A stretch of DNA of 64,000 nt, from contig NC_064770.1 in assembly GCF_011397635.1 (NCBI RefSeq), forward strand, positions 7,030,826 to 7,094,825, given 5' to 3'. The DNA is from Epinephelus fuscoguttatus. Lineage: Eukaryota; Chordata; Actinopteri; Perciformes; Serranidae. The notes under the pieces were generated by a model that ran no database searches, was not told where the DNA came from, and was given only the letters and a program-made list of their open reading frames with translations. Positions within the stretch are counted from its first letter, which is position 1. The number at the start of each line of letters is the position of its first letter. Made by a program: the position numbers and the translations under genes. Below, in pieces: positions 47,341 through 60,378 of the stretch.

Positions 47341-48740
47341 CCTAACCCCTTAAAGGCATAGTTAGACATTTGGGCAAATGTTTTTTTTTTCTTCTTCTTC
47401 TTGTTTTTTTTTTTTACCAAGAGTACTGAGAAAATTGAAACCACTCTCATTTGTATGGTAAGTATATATGAAGCTCAGCATTAAGACTGGAAACAAGTGG
47501 AAACAACTAATCTGGTTCTGCCCTACTAGCACCAAAGCTCATTAATTATTATTACCTTGTTTACCTTGTTGTGGCAGGCATGTGTTCCTGAGCACCTATT
47601 TTTCAGGGCACAATAGCTACACTCTGAGATAAACAGAGTTCAGCTTTTCGAATGCAGCAGCTCGCACTGCTTGTCACGTGACGACCAACTAATGGCAGCT
47701 GGCAGATATCTTTACCTTCATCCATAAATATCAGTCTGTGATAAATATGGTGAAGAAGTTGGTCATTTTAGTGCAGGGCTGCCAGAGCTTTACATCTGTC
47801 CCACAGACAATAGGCCTACACACAAACAGCACGTGGAAGAAGATCAGCTCTGCACTCAGTATTTCAGGTAAATAGGCTATTATATTGTGTTTGCGAAACC
47901 TGCTTAGCAACCTCAGATGCAACCTGCTGCTGGATTCTTGAAAGCTGGCACAGAAAAGGCACAGGAGTAGCACCCAGCGCCCGACCTCCCATTTTCCAGG
48001 CGGTTAAAGACGCGGCATGTATGGCCCCTTATTGCGGGTTATGTGTCACACTGCCAGTGACTTTCTGAAGTCTCCACTGGTTGCCTAGCTATTTATCCTA
48101 GGCACATAGGTAAAACAGCAAATTCATTCTTTGTGCTAAACTAAACTAAAACCTCCAGAAACTTCTGAAAACATTCAGAGGCCTTGCGAAACATCTCAAA
48201 GGGATAGTTAGGATAATTTGAAATGGGGTTGTATGAGGCTCTTATCCATAGTCAGTGTATTATATGCACTAGATGTCAGTCGGCACACGAGTCCAACATG
48301 GAAACTAAGCTTTTATCAGGTGTCTAAAATACATTTTGCTGCAGTCCCCCCTCCACAGCAGTACACTGCTTAGCTTCCGTGTTGATACTCCTGCCACTTC
48401 TCCAAACTTGGGGTGTGCTGACAGACATCTACTGTATGCAATACACTGACAATGAATAAGTACCTTATAGAACCCCACTTCCAAAATCCAAACTATCCCT
48501 TTAAAACAAATGTAAATCTCATGGAAACTCATGAAGACCTTAAAATAACTTTAAATTCTCTGGGTAATTTAAAGTTCATAGAGAATCCAACAAACTTTAA
48601 ACTTCTAGACAGGTTTACCAGATTGAGAAACGTCAAAGAAATGTCTGACAACCTACAAAAACCTGTCCAGCATGCAGAAACAGGAAACTCCATGTGTCCA
48701 GAAAAACCTCCAGAGACCTCTCCTAGAGATCAGATCCTAA
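47260..48740. repeat. diverged CCTCCAGAAA-type tandem array, interrupted
   Basis: Variants of CC(T/C)CCAGAAAxxxTCTGAAAAC recur at 47260-47340, 48145-48200 and 48660-48725. They are separated by a dispersed repeat (47345-47600) and other sequence. An open frame at 48452-48856 spans the last part but looks like a by-product of the array. Confidence 0.4.
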
Positions 48741-49254
48741 TGTTTAACTCACTTCCGGAGCCAGATCTGATCTGTCTAGATCAGATCACCCCTGTTTTTT
48801 CCGCTCTCGCAGTCATGCTCAGGTCTGACCAGCAACGCAGTGGGTTAAACACATGATCTGTACAGACTGTGATCCAGCCCTGTCAGTGTGCCCAAGTGGG
48901 CTATACTCCCATCATTCCTCATTCAGCAGTGAAAAGAGAACTACAACACATGGCCTTTATATAGCTGGGCCGCACGCCTCCTTTTCAAATAAATACAAAC
49001 TAAATAAATATAAACCATGTCTGCACTGGGGCAAGCCGAGGGGCCTCTCATGCCACCATCTGGCCAAAGATCATCTGCATTCTAAAGATGAATTACTCAA
49101 TATTAAAAACACAGTTCCACCTTTCCAACTGCAGCTACATACCATACAACACATAAGTCTACATTGTAGAGTTATGTGAAGAGAAAGTTTAAGATAATAT
49201 CTGGATTCAAGAGTTTCAACTTTATCTTACCTGTTCTCATGCATTGTATATACA

Positions 49255-49420
49255 TATAGCTATGAAAAGTAATGCACCACAATTTGTATATAACCCATGT
49301 AATTGTGAAGGCTGTGATCACATGACCAATGCGCTGACATGAGTAAAGAAGGAAGTAGTATCAAGAGCAGAAGTCCATCAGTGTTTATGCCCCGTGTGAA
49401 AGGTACGTTGTCGTGTCTTC
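49255..49420 (+). repeat. dispersed repeat, intact copy (partner 50395-50700)
   Basis: AATGCACCACAATT, CCATGTAATTGTGAAGGCTG, ACATGACCAA, AGAAGTCCAT and CCCCGTGTGAAA recur in the same order in the second copy, where a SINE interrupts it. Confidence 0.65.
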
Positions 49421-49841
49421 ATATTAAGTTGACTACATAACTTTACGTTGAGTAAGTAATTTGACAACGTAACTTCACTGTCTTAAACCTAAACTGTGCA
49501 ACTTTAAATTAATTATTAACATTTTTGTCAAGTACAAACAGTAATGTGACAATCCTATTTCCTATTTTCTAAACCTAAACTATGCAACTTTAAAAAAATA
49601 CATAACTTTACGTTAGGTAGGTAACATTACAGCGCCCAGCCATGATTGTTTTCCTGAACCTAACTTAAATGGTAGAGGTGCTAATTTGCAGGGCCTTATT
49701 CGTTGGATATCACCTGAACCGTTTGAGGATGCATTGTATGTTGCCACATAGCTCAGCATGTATGTATGTATGAAGTCTAGAGAATAGTGGTTATTTTTTT
49801 AGGGATCCGCTGTACTTGGTGGGACATTTTAGACCCATGAG

Positions 49842-49845
<4 letters not shown>

Positions 49846-49883
<38 letters not shown>
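49846..49883. repeat. (CA)n microsatellite
   Basis: About 19 CA units. Confidence 0.95.
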
Positions 49884-49884
<1 letters not shown>

Positions 49885-50432
49885 TATAAATGATGCCCCT
49901 GTGCTTAAAAAAACAAACGTGTTCCATGCTCGATCTCAGGGCTCTGATTGGAGAAACACTAAACCAGCCAACAGAAAAACACGCAGCTGCAATTAGCAGC
50001 AGAAAACCATTTATCCCAGTGCGAAGGTAAACACATAGAGACAAGTTAGTGAAAGTAGAGGAGAGGGAAGGTGGGGTGGGGGCGAAAAAGCCAGAAAGCA
50101 GGGTACCCTCTTAGTCCTGTAGAACCAAATCCCCTCAGCTCCACCTGATATTTTTTTTTCCATGGCCAGTGTTCAGCATCGATAGAAACAAAAAGACTAC
50201 AGTCATGAACGCTGTTCGGTGATTGTTAATTTCAGATTTGCAACATTTCTTTCAGGTCAGGAGATGAAAAGATTCTGTGGTTTCTTTGTTTTTACTTCAT
50301 TCTTCATAACCAAAAAAAACAACAACAAAACATTAAAATTTATATATTTGTTCAGGCTGTTCTGATGCACTGTTTGTGTGTTTATCTACGACAAGAAATG
50401 CACCACAATTATATAATCCATGAAATCATAAG

Positions 50433-50550
50433 GGGCGGCACGGTAGTGTGGTGGTTAGCACCTCCAACCTGATGTCAGCTGGGATAGGCTCCAGCCCCCC
50501 CGCGACCCTCAAGAGGATGAAGCGGTTAGAAGAATGAATGAATGAATGAA
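50433..50550 (+). mobile_element. short SINE with 12-bp target duplication
   Basis: GGGCGGCACGGTAGTGTGGT, a tRNA-like head, runs within 30 nt into ATGTCAGCTGGGATAGGCTC, the tail region, and ends in AAGCGGTTAGAAGAATGAAT repeats. TGAAATCATAAG occurs on both sides (50421-50432 and 50551-50562). Compared with the fuller copy at 10690-10980 the whole middle is missing. The insertion splits an older repeat. Confidence 0.85.
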
Positions 50551-52563
50551 TGAAATCATAAGCCAGTTATTTGTGTATGTTCCATGTAATCGTTAAGACT
50601 GTGATAACATGACTAAAGGGAATAAAGAAAGAAGTGGTATAAACACCAAAAGTCCATTTAAGGAGGCTGATTGAGGTGGTGTTTGTGTCCCGTGTGAAAC
50701 CAAGTGAACTCTGAGTTATTTTGAGGTACCTCGTCACCATGTTTTTTCTCCTATACCTAACCTACGTTACTGCCCAAACCTCACCTACATAACTTTATGA
50801 TGATTTTTATCACTACTGATTTGAGATTTTTAACTATTTTCTCACTTAAACTCAAACGCCATATCTCTCTATTCTCATTTCATTTTACGTATCTTTATTA
50901 TTGTACTGTTCAGTTTTGTGTAATATAACAGTTACACTGCTGTTTGCCACATGAATCTACAGCTACAAAGAAATACAAATGCATGAACTCCACCTGGGAC
51001 AGACAATACTGAGCACCTCTTTTCAGTCCTTGATGACCTCTATGGCAGACTTGTGTTTGGTGAAGGAGGGGGCATCTTGTAATTGAATGGGACGATGTGG
51101 CGTTTCACTATCTCTTCCAATCACAGAGTGGTTTACAGCCCATCCCAGGATGGAGCCACTTTTCCTTCCACCTTACTTTCCATTTCTCAACCCCACAGAT
51201 GAAGTCTTTTCCTTATTGAGGTAAAAGTTTATAACCAGCAGCTACCCGGTGATCACATATCCCCCTTGGACTTAATGAATGCTGAATGTCTGGACGTACC
51301 TGCAGAGGGTTACCAGGGATGGATCGGCATCAAAAAGATTCTTTCCCAGGTGTGTTGTAAGAGAGGGTAGAAGGTGTGAATTTGAGAAAAACTTGTGGTT
51401 GAATGCTGAAAACAGGGTTGACTAGCACTGTTGTATTTCTGTATCTGTAGCACATTTCTCTTTCTTTTTCTCTTTCTCTTTTCTCTTTAATGACACACAG
51501 CTCAGCACATCAGTTCATCTCAAATTCAGAATCAACTAATGCAACCAAATCACTGGATACACATTCAAAGATCAGCACTTGCACCAGAACACTGACATTT
51601 TTTTGTCATTTATGCAGTTCCTCCTTTTTACCACAAGGTGATGCAAAAAGCCAGTCAACAGCCAGACAACGGTCAGTATTCTGTGTGTGTGCATGTCTCA
51701 ATAACTACTAACATGGTACTACAGCCTGAGTTACATGTCCTGCACATATTGCACAGCACAGCTCATAGACATAGTAGTCTGGGCTACCATATCGCATTTT
51801 AAATAGAAGTGTCAGGATTTCACATGATGTTTAGCTTTAAGGTTGGGTTGCTCTGATGTCAGTAGTATGTAGGCCTATATGTATATGGCTTAAGTCCCTC
51901 TCGTGTTATAATAATGTATTCTCTGAGTTAATTTTTTTAGGCACAATGCTCACCAACATACTGTAGAGAAAAGGTGGTGCATCGTTCACTATTCCGAAGA
52001 TTGGCAGAAGCATCCTTGGACAACATACTGAACCCCACATTGCTGAGTGCATGTGAATGGCATCTTGCATGGTAGCCTTGGCCATCAGTGTGTGAATAGG
52101 TGAATATGACCTGTAGTTTAAAAGCGTTTTAAGTGCTCAGAAGACAAGATAGGCGCTACACAATTGCAAGGACTGTAAATGAGCCTGCCCAAAATATGAC
52201 ATTGCTGGAAGTTCAACTTAAGTAATTCATTAGTTAGTAAATCATTCATAAGTGGGAACTCAATTTACACATAAATAGCTGCAGTATGCACTGTAGGTGA
52301 CCATCATGCTTTATATTGTGAAATAATTTATCGAGGAATGTGTACTGTACTATCTTGTGCTCAATATCTATCAATTATCATTTATGCTATAATGTATGTT
52401 CATTTAAAAAGATATGCTGTTTTATTCTATTTTTGGGTGCCTTTTTACAATCTGGGCAGAAAGTCTTATCAAGTCTGACAAAATTACCCTGACGATGCCA
52501 AGCCAGCTTGTGTTAAATTCTCTAATCTGAGCGCAAAAGCCAGTTAAATATAAAAACATTCAA

Positions 52564-52567
<4 letters not shown>

Positions 52568-52612
<45 letters not shown>
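52568..52612. repeat. (TG)n microsatellite
   Basis: About 22 TG units. Confidence 0.95.
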
Positions 52613-52617
<5 letters not shown>

Positions 52618-52729
52618 GAAGGGGAGTGGTTTATGGAAAACTGGTAAAATTCATCTTTGGAATTGTGTTACCATGATGTTGCTATGTGTTGTTGCGACAA
52701 CAGAGGCGCCTTCCTCAGCTTTGATCAAA

Positions 52730-52734
<5 letters not shown>

Positions 52735-52784
<50 letters not shown>

Positions 52785-52797
52785 CACACACACACAC
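52735..52797. repeat. (CT)n followed by (CA)n
   Basis: A CT run of about 22 units passing into CATACACACACACACA. The open frame at 52673-52912 runs through it and is not a gene. Confidence 0.95.
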
Positions 52798-53120
52798 AAG
52801 TTGTCTGAATGGCTGTCAGTTCTGCTTGTCTAAAATGACCAAAGGCCGTCCAGGACAAAGGGGGAGTGACGAGTTCTCTGATTGGTCATGGCAGACTTTG
52901 ACTGACATGTGATGGCAGCTGGGTGGAGTGTGTGGGAGCCGCTCTGCCTCACAGTTGACCCTGGTATGTGCGTATGTGTGTGTGTGTTGTGCTGTTGTTA
53001 ATGATCAGCAAAGAGTAGAAGAAAATGTCACATCAAATAGATTGATATTAACTTAACCTTGATATTGTCTTAATGTATTCGAAATTAAGTGCCGCATGTG
53101 CTCACGAATATCATAGGTTG

Positions 53121-53599
53121 TTAAAGGAGCTCTTTGTAAGAAATCTAAAGGAAATAGTCATGAAATCCTCCTAATATGTCACAGAGACTAAGGAATAATG
53201 TTCATATGACATACTGATCTCACCGACAACAATAGTACAGCCAGAATATTCGCATTTAAAAAAATTTTTACAGTCCACAAATCATGTTTATGTTTTGAAT
53301 TTGTATTTTCGCCTGTTGCACCACCCACCACCGTCTACCAGTCACACAGTCAGTAGAGTCTCAGCATCAGTTACAGTTATGACTGAGCTACAGCAGCACG
53401 GCAAGCAGCATTAGCAGTGTCCGGGTACATAGCATTAGCAGCTGGCTCCTCCACCGCTGTATCCTGGCAGCAGCGTTAGCAGCAGATAAGCCAGACTTGC
53501 TTGAACAGTCTGCTGGAAAACCGAAGATCAAGGACGCGGCGACACGGTCCTGCCACGGCAGCCACCTGTGGGCCACATTCTTACATACAGCGCCTTTAA
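53121..53599. mobile_element. 480-bp TIR element
   Basis: TTAAAGGAGCTCTTTGTAAG at the left matches the complement of CTTACATACAGCGCCTTTAA at the right. TTAA flanks may include the target site. No coding capacity. Confidence 0.75.
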
Positions 53600-53662
53600 T
53601 AACTGACAGAAACATGCATACAATAGTCCACTTTCTCTTCCCCTCTTTCTCTCCCTCTTAAT

Positions 53663-53690
53663 CACACACACACACACACACACACACACA
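53663..53690. repeat. (CA)n microsatellite
   Basis: About 14 CA units. Confidence 0.9.
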
Positions 53691-54149
53691 TCTTGTAGAA
53701 CGCTGCAGAGCTCAGTCCTGTCCTAAATCAGTGTCTTGTGCTCTTATTGGCTGTAGCCCACTGACAAAATCCCCAACAGGTCCAGGGAGCATCTGAGATG
53801 TATCAGCAAGTATGTCTGCAAGCATCTTTAAACATTTCACTCTCTGTGACAGAGCCCCCATTTACCTCTTTACAGGTGTTTGTGTTGGGTAGCTCCAAAA
53901 AAACTGTCAGCGAGTGGAAATCAGGCCAAAAGTCATGGAGTTCTGGGCACTAACATCTAGGAAAGCTTCACAGCTGCCAATTTTGAGGCTCTATCATTGG
54001 ATCTTCTGTAGTTACAATTAGCAACTTAAGTAACACTGAGGTTTAAAATGTATTATCTAGGAAACCCAAGAATCAGTTCTCCTTTTGATCTTGTGAACCA
54101 AATCAATACCAACAAGTTGAAACCAAGCACCTCCCTGGCTGAAAAATGA

Positions 54150-55190
54150 GGCCAACGTGAAAGTGCCAGAAACTGCAGTTCCCCTAATGGCCACTTAAGG
54201 CTGGCTCCAAAAGCAATTGAAATCTCCAACTTTACCCCACCAGTACTAGTTGTCTTTATCTTTATGATAGCCTCTGTGTTCACCTGTGAATATAAGGAGA
54301 ATATTGATTAATGATTCATTGTAGCAGTATATTAAGTAGTTAAAAGGATTAAGTGAGTCTCAGCATGAGCCAACTGTTTTTGTATTAATTGTAGTTTCTT
54401 TGTGAGCACAAATTTACCTCTTCCTGTCTTCTTCTTCCTTCCTCAAGGTACTGGGGCATAAGAGATCCCTGGGGGTTCGAGCACCTTTTATTGTTCCAGG
54501 AGGGAGATACCAAGTAGGAGACAAGTAGAGGGGAGTTTTATTTTTGTGTACTTGTGTAAATATTTATATAAATTATTCAGGGATATTTATGTAATGGGTT
54601 TTCATTTGTATAAATTTATTGATCATGTATTTATGGTTTGGTAATGGTTTTAAGTAGATACTTATTGTATATTTATTCAGGTGCGTTTCATTGTTAACCT
54701 TAATTTTGGTACATGCCAGACAGATGCCAGAGGCTCAGGTATAAAAGCCAGTCAGTCTGTGTTGAAGGGGTCTTGAGAACATGGTGTTGGAAAAATAAAG
54801 ACTTGCTACACATCACCTCCTCTGACAGTTCTCCTCATTGGACACCTCGAGGCCAGTTGCCAACCCCACAAATAAACATGTATACAGCATTGCACAAAAA
54901 ATGGTTTTGGTCTCTATAGCTAATCTCAACATTCATAACCACTGTATGGGGGGTGAATTTTTATATGACTCACCCATTTACATTTCATCGAAGCTCAGAG
55001 TTATGTATAATTAAAGCCGTGGCCACTTAGTGTGACAGGTGGATGCCGTCTGTCGACAAGTTGCTACCGCTATAACACTGTTGGTTAGGTAACATACCAT
55101 GGTGTAACCTCACATTCACAGAGTATTGGTCTAGGTGTGCCTGTTGCTATTTCAGTGTGTTTTCAGTTGAAAGACCCTCCAAGGGCTCAT
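54150..55190. repeat. dispersed repeat, copy B, split by an insertion
   Basis: 54165-54240 and 54863-55190 together parallel 1340-1640: ATGGCCACTTAAGGCTGGCT, AAATAAACATGTATACAGC, AGTTGCTACCGC, TTAGGTAACATACCA and TTTCAGTGTGTTTTCAG. The intervening 54241-54862 is absent from copy A. Confidence 0.6.
54241..54862 (+). mobile_element. 622-bp insertion, possibly a solo LTR or similar retroelement
   Basis: Flanked by ACCCCAC on both sides (54234-54240 and 54863-54869), a probable 5-7 bp target duplication. Inside, a TATA box (GGTATAAAAGCC, about 54739) is followed 50 nt later by AAAAATAAAGACTTGC, a promoter-plus-polyA layout like that of an LTR. Its ends are not a clean TG...CA, so the class is uncertain. 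No protein-coding remnant is seen. Confidence 0.4.
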
Positions 55191-56750
55191 TTATGCACAA
55201 CATTTGATATGGGGAAGGAGACAGATAGAGCCTTCTGTCCGTACTCTGCGTTCATGTCATTTGTATATGTGCATGTTTTCTAAAAGCTTACAGATGTGGA
55301 CTAAGTGGAGCAGTACCACCTAAGATCATTGCTGCGGTGTGGTGTAGTTCAAGTGAGATACAACCATAGGTAATGGTGAAGAATTTTAGTGGAACCAACA
55401 AATCGATAATATAAAGAAAAGAATTCCACATGTCAGGATGAAAGACCACCATGGTCTACAACACTGCCTCTGTGAAGAAGTACACTACTACGACCTCCTC
55501 CACCATTGCCTTGTTAGTTGTGTGAGTCTTTCGACTCTGCCCTCTAGTACACTGGGTTAGCACTCAGCTAACCAAGCTAACAGCTAGCTTTAGGTTTAGT
55601 TCAACTCTCTAGTCCAAATATGGTCACCTCTGGCTCCAAAAAACCAAGATGGAGTCCACCAACCAATGGATGATGCTTACAGCCTTACAGGATCTACCTT
55701 CATTGTTTTGTACAGTCTGTGGTTGAAACCACTGAAAGACTTCCTCTACAGTTAAATGAAATCTACTGGGCAAGTATCAAAAATAACTGGCCTAATGTTA
55801 AAGCTCACAACGACTTATTTAATTTTCTTCCTTTCTATTTTAAACTTCCAGTGGCTTTACATTCATGTAAATTGACGCCTGAAACCTTCAGTTTGTCCAC
55901 TTTCACCGAAATTTCAATTACTTTTATCACTTACACATCAGCTGATGCTTCGGCTGCATCTTTTCTCCTCAAATGACATTTAAAATGCTTTTATCTGTCA
56001 CTCTTCAAATAATAATGTATTTCTTTTCACTACTTTCTCATCCACTGATATTTGAACTGCTTCTTGAACTTGAACAAAACCCTAAACCCTTTCCAGCACT
56101 GTCATTAGTGTGAATGCTGAAAGCCATTTTAATTGTTGTTTCAAATTCTTCCAGTATTGAATATTTTGACTGCCACTTTCTGCATTTTTAAGTACTTACT
56201 CTAGCATTTAAGAGTGATTTCATACTGTCTAGCAAAAAAGATTATGAGAACTCTTCTTGATTTCTTGATATGCTGATGGAGACTTGATTCTGCATCCTTA
56301 GACTACGGGAGATAGCTAAGACCCATACACGCCTCATCTGTGACCTTGTTCTCTCGGGTATAATTAGACTGTGGGAAGGATTGTTTGGCAAGCAAACTTC
56401 ATACCACCACACTGTGGGGTCTGTTTCCTACTATCAGTATTGTAAATAAATACAGTTGCTTTTTAAAATAACAGAGACTATTACATTTTTGTAACAGACC
56501 AACATACAGACCGAAAGTACAATTTTTATTCATCAAACCTCAAATGTTAACTTTTCTTTTAAAATTGAGCCTTTTCTAGTTTCCTTTGTTTGATACATAA
56601 ATGTAACAGAAGTGTAAAATGTTAATTTGTGGTTTTAGAGACACTGCATGGAGGTGGGCTCTCTGCAGGTTAAAACACATTTTATGCTGTATTGAGTTCA
56701 TGTAAGCAGTATGGTGCATTTAAGTATAGAATATCACAAGACTGATAATA
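55191..56750. other. no gene recognised
   Basis: AT-rich unique-looking sequence. The open frame at 55719-55976 has no motif or splice context that would support a gene. Confidence 0.5.
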
Positions 56751-56752
56751 TT

Positions 56753-57190
56753 TTAATCTTTTTGCGTAATGTTCAACTCCTTTAAAAACAGTAGCTTCTT
56801 ATTTACAGTGGTTTGCTGTTTCTCACTGTGGTGAATGATCAAAAATCTAATAATCCTCATAGGTGTAGGGATGCAAGGGACATGTCCAAGCCAGTTTTTG
56901 AATTGGACATTCTGTATTGCTTTCAAATATTTACTCTTCTGTAGATCAACTTTTCTCATTTAATGTGATCTCTTCTGAGTCAAGACACATGTGGGCATGA
57001 TTTACTCTTCTGTGCTTTTTACAGAATGTCTGAGAGTCTTTCTGCATTTTATTCCATTGTATTTTGATATTTTGAATTCTCACCTGCTGCCTGAATTTTG
57101 TATTTTCCTTCAAATAAATTAAAACATTTTTACCAAATATTGGTCCATAAAAATTTCTGATGGAGGACGCCCAGACCCACCACTTCATTT
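56753..57190 (-). mobile_element. possible L1-type LINE remnant
   Basis: Minus-strand frames read SIRNFYGPIFGKNVL in one phase and NEVVGLGVLHQ in another over the same site, recalling the GGLGLP...FYWAN motif near the end of L1 ORF2 proteins. KKLLFLKELNI follows. The frame is broken and the match is weak. A short related piece (AGTGTTGAAAAGAAAC, CCCCACTGCTTTTTA) occurs at 57200-57360 and 59205-59330. Confidence 0.3.
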
Positions 57191-57490
57191 ATGTGTCCCC
57201 TAGTGTTGAAAAGAAACCTCCATATCCTAGGCTATGTCCTTTGGATGAACCCTTTATTTCATACCAATACTCCCCCTGTGTAAAATCGCATACGTCAAAG
57301 ACCATTTAAAAAATGTTCTTTCATCTAAGCCCTTATGTCCCCACTGCTTTTTAGCACAAAGTGACTTAAACTGACGTGATGCAGTGAATGTTTCAGTGTG
57401 AGAGGCTACAAGTGTTTGAAATGATTTAAGCAGAAATGGGACTGCACTTTAAGGCAACCTATTCCGTTGCCTTGACAAGGCCAAAATACG

Positions 57491-58091
57491 TTAAGGCCCA
57501 GACACACCAAACCGACATTGGAAAACTAGAACTTGGCCAAAAAGTTGCACATGAAGATACTAAACCAACAGCCAACATGCGTGTATGTTCTGAAAGGACA
57601 TACTGTCGTCTGTTGTCGTCATTCAAAAAAGGGAAATTGCAAGACTGTCTTAAACTAATTAACTGGTTAGCATATTAACAACACAATCCAGTGTTGAAAG
57701 AAGAGAGAATATTTATTGTGTTTCAGTGAACAATACCACAAACCAACAGGAAACATTTCTGCTAAAGAGCTAAATGGCTCATGAAAAGCAATCTTATATC
57801 ATACAACGTTTCCACTTCACTCCCTCTTAACTTTAGCTCTGTTCATATTCCTCACTTCTGTTTCTCTTCTGTGCTTAGCTGAAGGCCCAGTCAAAGTGAT
57901 TTCATTTGTAGAAAGGCATCTCTGTGCCAACACTGACTCAACATGCTGAATCAGTGGAGTAAAGATCAACTAGTGCAGATGAAGGCCAACGGTGAGGGAC
58001 ACACCACACTGACGAGGGCGGAAGATTTTACCAACAACCCAATGTTGACCGATGGCCAACTGTTATGTTGCTTGGTGTGTCAGGGCCTTAA
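57491..58091. mobile_element. 600-bp TIR element, copy 1 (partner 61030-61592)
   Basis: TTAAGGCCCAGACACACCAA at the left and TTGGTGTGTCAGGGCCTTAA at the right are inverted repeats with one mismatch. Shared interior with copy 2: AGTTGCACATGAA, AACACAATCCAGTGTTGAAA, TTGACGGCCAACTG-like and GTCTGTTGTCGTC-like sequence. No coding capacity. Confidence 0.8.
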
Positions 58092-59440
58092 GGCCTACAA
58101 GTAGAACAATTGCGCATTTGGGACTTTTTATTTTACCCTTTTCACAACCAAGGCTGGGTTGGTGCCTTCAAATGATCAATTACCTTGTTTTTGTCAAAAC
58201 AGCATCATTAAGCAAAATCAAAGTAAATGGTTGATGAATAAACTGGGTGTGCAATATGGCCTATGCGTGCATTCCTCTGATTTCATGTGATTCTTATGGA
58301 CCATCTGAAATCCTTATAGTGTTTATGTAAATTTCATATGCCACGCTGAACCCTCACGTGCCAGTCTGTCTTGTTTATTGTTTTAAATGTCTCTGGGCTT
58401 CCCATCATAACCACCATGCTCAATGCTACAACATTATGAATTGTGGGTAACTCCCTTAGGCAAAGTGAGTGTTTTCCTTTACATAAATGAAGGCATTTCC
58501 ACCATAAATGGAGCCATAAAAAATCTCTAGAATGCAGGAAATGAAGTGTTTGATGCTTATCATTTCTTGGGGGAGAAGCCCTGGATTAGAGCCCTCCTGC
58601 TGGATTTCCAAACATTGAATGCTGAAATAAAAATAAATAACACACTATGTTGAACCTGCTTCAGCATAGTGTATTATTTATTTCATTCCCACAGGGTGTG
58701 TTAGCTCCTGCCTGCTCCGGCAAGCATTCTGACCATACATGCCTGTACAATCAATCACTTATCAATAGACTGAGTCTTCTCCCGTCCTGCAGGGGGAAAT
58801 GTACTATTTCACTGTGGTATCAAGTAAGACAAACATACCTGTTGGTGATAAGTAGCAAAATTATGTTCTAATGCACAATTACATTCATAATTGCAGTCAT
58901 TCTGGTGTCTCTAGGATTCAGCATATTATCTGTAATTTTCCTGAGAAATTCCTCTAGACTTGCCTTGCTTTTCTTCTCTATTTAAATGTCCATCTTTTAG
59001 CTTCGTTTCCACTTTCCACTTTTTCATCCTTCATGTTAATTTATCTCTGGGACCTGAACGTTTGTTTTTTTTGTACCACCTGCGCCCACCCGGGGCAAAA
59101 ATAAAACTGCTCGGTCCCGTGAGATTTGCGTCGGGTCCTGCAGAATCGGAGAGATCCCAATCCCAGTGGAGGCCCCTACCCCAGACCTCTACTTTATATG
59201 TGTCTTCCCCAGTGTTGAAAAGAAACTTTTGGTAGTAGCCTAGGTTATGCCCCTTGTGTTTTTTTTTTTTTTTTTTTATATATCAGAAGCCCTTGTGTCC
59301 CCACTGCTTTTTAAGATAAAGTGTTATCTTGCTAATCCTGGTTAGCAGCTACTTGCTAACAATTCAGACCTCACACATTGTGGGCTTTGTTATGCAGAGA
59401 AACACAATTCATTCATCTGTATTCAGCATGTAATCTTGAT
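58092..59440. other. no gene recognised
   Basis: Mixed unique and repeat-derived sequence, with a fragment of a GGGTCGGG/CCCGAC-type repeat near 59080-59150 and a poly-T run at about 59260-59277. Confidence 0.5.
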
Positions 59441-59449
59441 AAAATGAAA

Positions 59450-59482
59450 ATGATGATGATAATGATGATGATGATGATGATG
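59450..59482. repeat. (GAT)n microsatellite
   Basis: About 11 ATG/GAT units; a second GAT run is at 59621-59655. Confidence 0.9.
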
Positions 59483-59751
59483 TGCAATGAAGATAATAAA
59501 ACATTATTTACACAAGAACTTTTCTAACAAAGTTACAAATTACAAATTAATAACTTCTTATGATACATAAGAATATTATAAACTAACTACAGAGAAAAAC
59601 AGTAACCTGAGCAGCTCCAAATGATGATGATGATGACGATGATGATGATGATTATTATTGTAGTGATGATGGTGGCTCTTGAGAGTGTGATTGACAAATT
59701 CTGTGCATATGTGTGTGGGACAAACTGATTGACTTCTGCCATGTGTGCTCT

Positions 59752-59756
<5 letters not shown>

Positions 59757-59786
<30 letters not shown>
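59757..59786. repeat. (GT)n microsatellite
   Basis: About 15 GT units, followed by short CA runs at 59871 and 59952. Confidence 0.9.
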
Positions 59787-59788
<2 letters not shown>

Positions 59789-60055
59789 GTGCATAATTTA
59801 TGAGCAAAATACAGCTAATTGCAACCACTTGTTAAAGGCTGAGGTCTGCATCTCTTCTTATGTCATATTACACACACACACACACACAGAGTAAGTCATT
59901 ATCACAAACGTAGAGCCAATCGTTAACCTACAACTCTTTGAGAGGCATATATCACACACACACACACACACCATCATGTTCAAGCTAATCATGAGCCAGT
60001 TTTCATTTATAATCAATCTCAGACGCCTGACACTAGCTGTAAATAAACAGACCTG

Positions 60056-60057
<2 letters not shown>

Positions 60058-60108
<51 letters not shown>
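60058..60108. repeat. (TG)n microsatellite
   Basis: About 25 TG units. Confidence 0.95.
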
Positions 60109-60116
<8 letters not shown>

Positions 60117-60317
60117 TTTCCATATGCCCTGTGTGGAATGGGAAGCAGGGCAGTAGTCCCAGGATCTATCCATCACTTTGACCGTGCCGCAATCCACGTG
60201 CCGTGATTTGCCTACTCAATCCGTGTGTGTGTGCATATTACCCCTGATTGGTTGTAATGTTTAACACATGGCTGTATGGTGTAGCTTACTTTCCCACCAA
60301 CACACCAACACACACAT

Positions 60318-60319
<2 letters not shown>

Positions 60320-60374
<55 letters not shown>
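60320..60374. repeat. (CA)n microsatellite
   Basis: About 27 CA units. Confidence 0.95.

Positions 60375-60378
<4 letters not shown>

Noticed and set aside
48452..48856. 134-codon frame starting MNKYLIEPHF
   Set aside because: Overlaps the degenerate CCAGAAA array, has no recognised domain and lacks a promoter or conserved splice sites.
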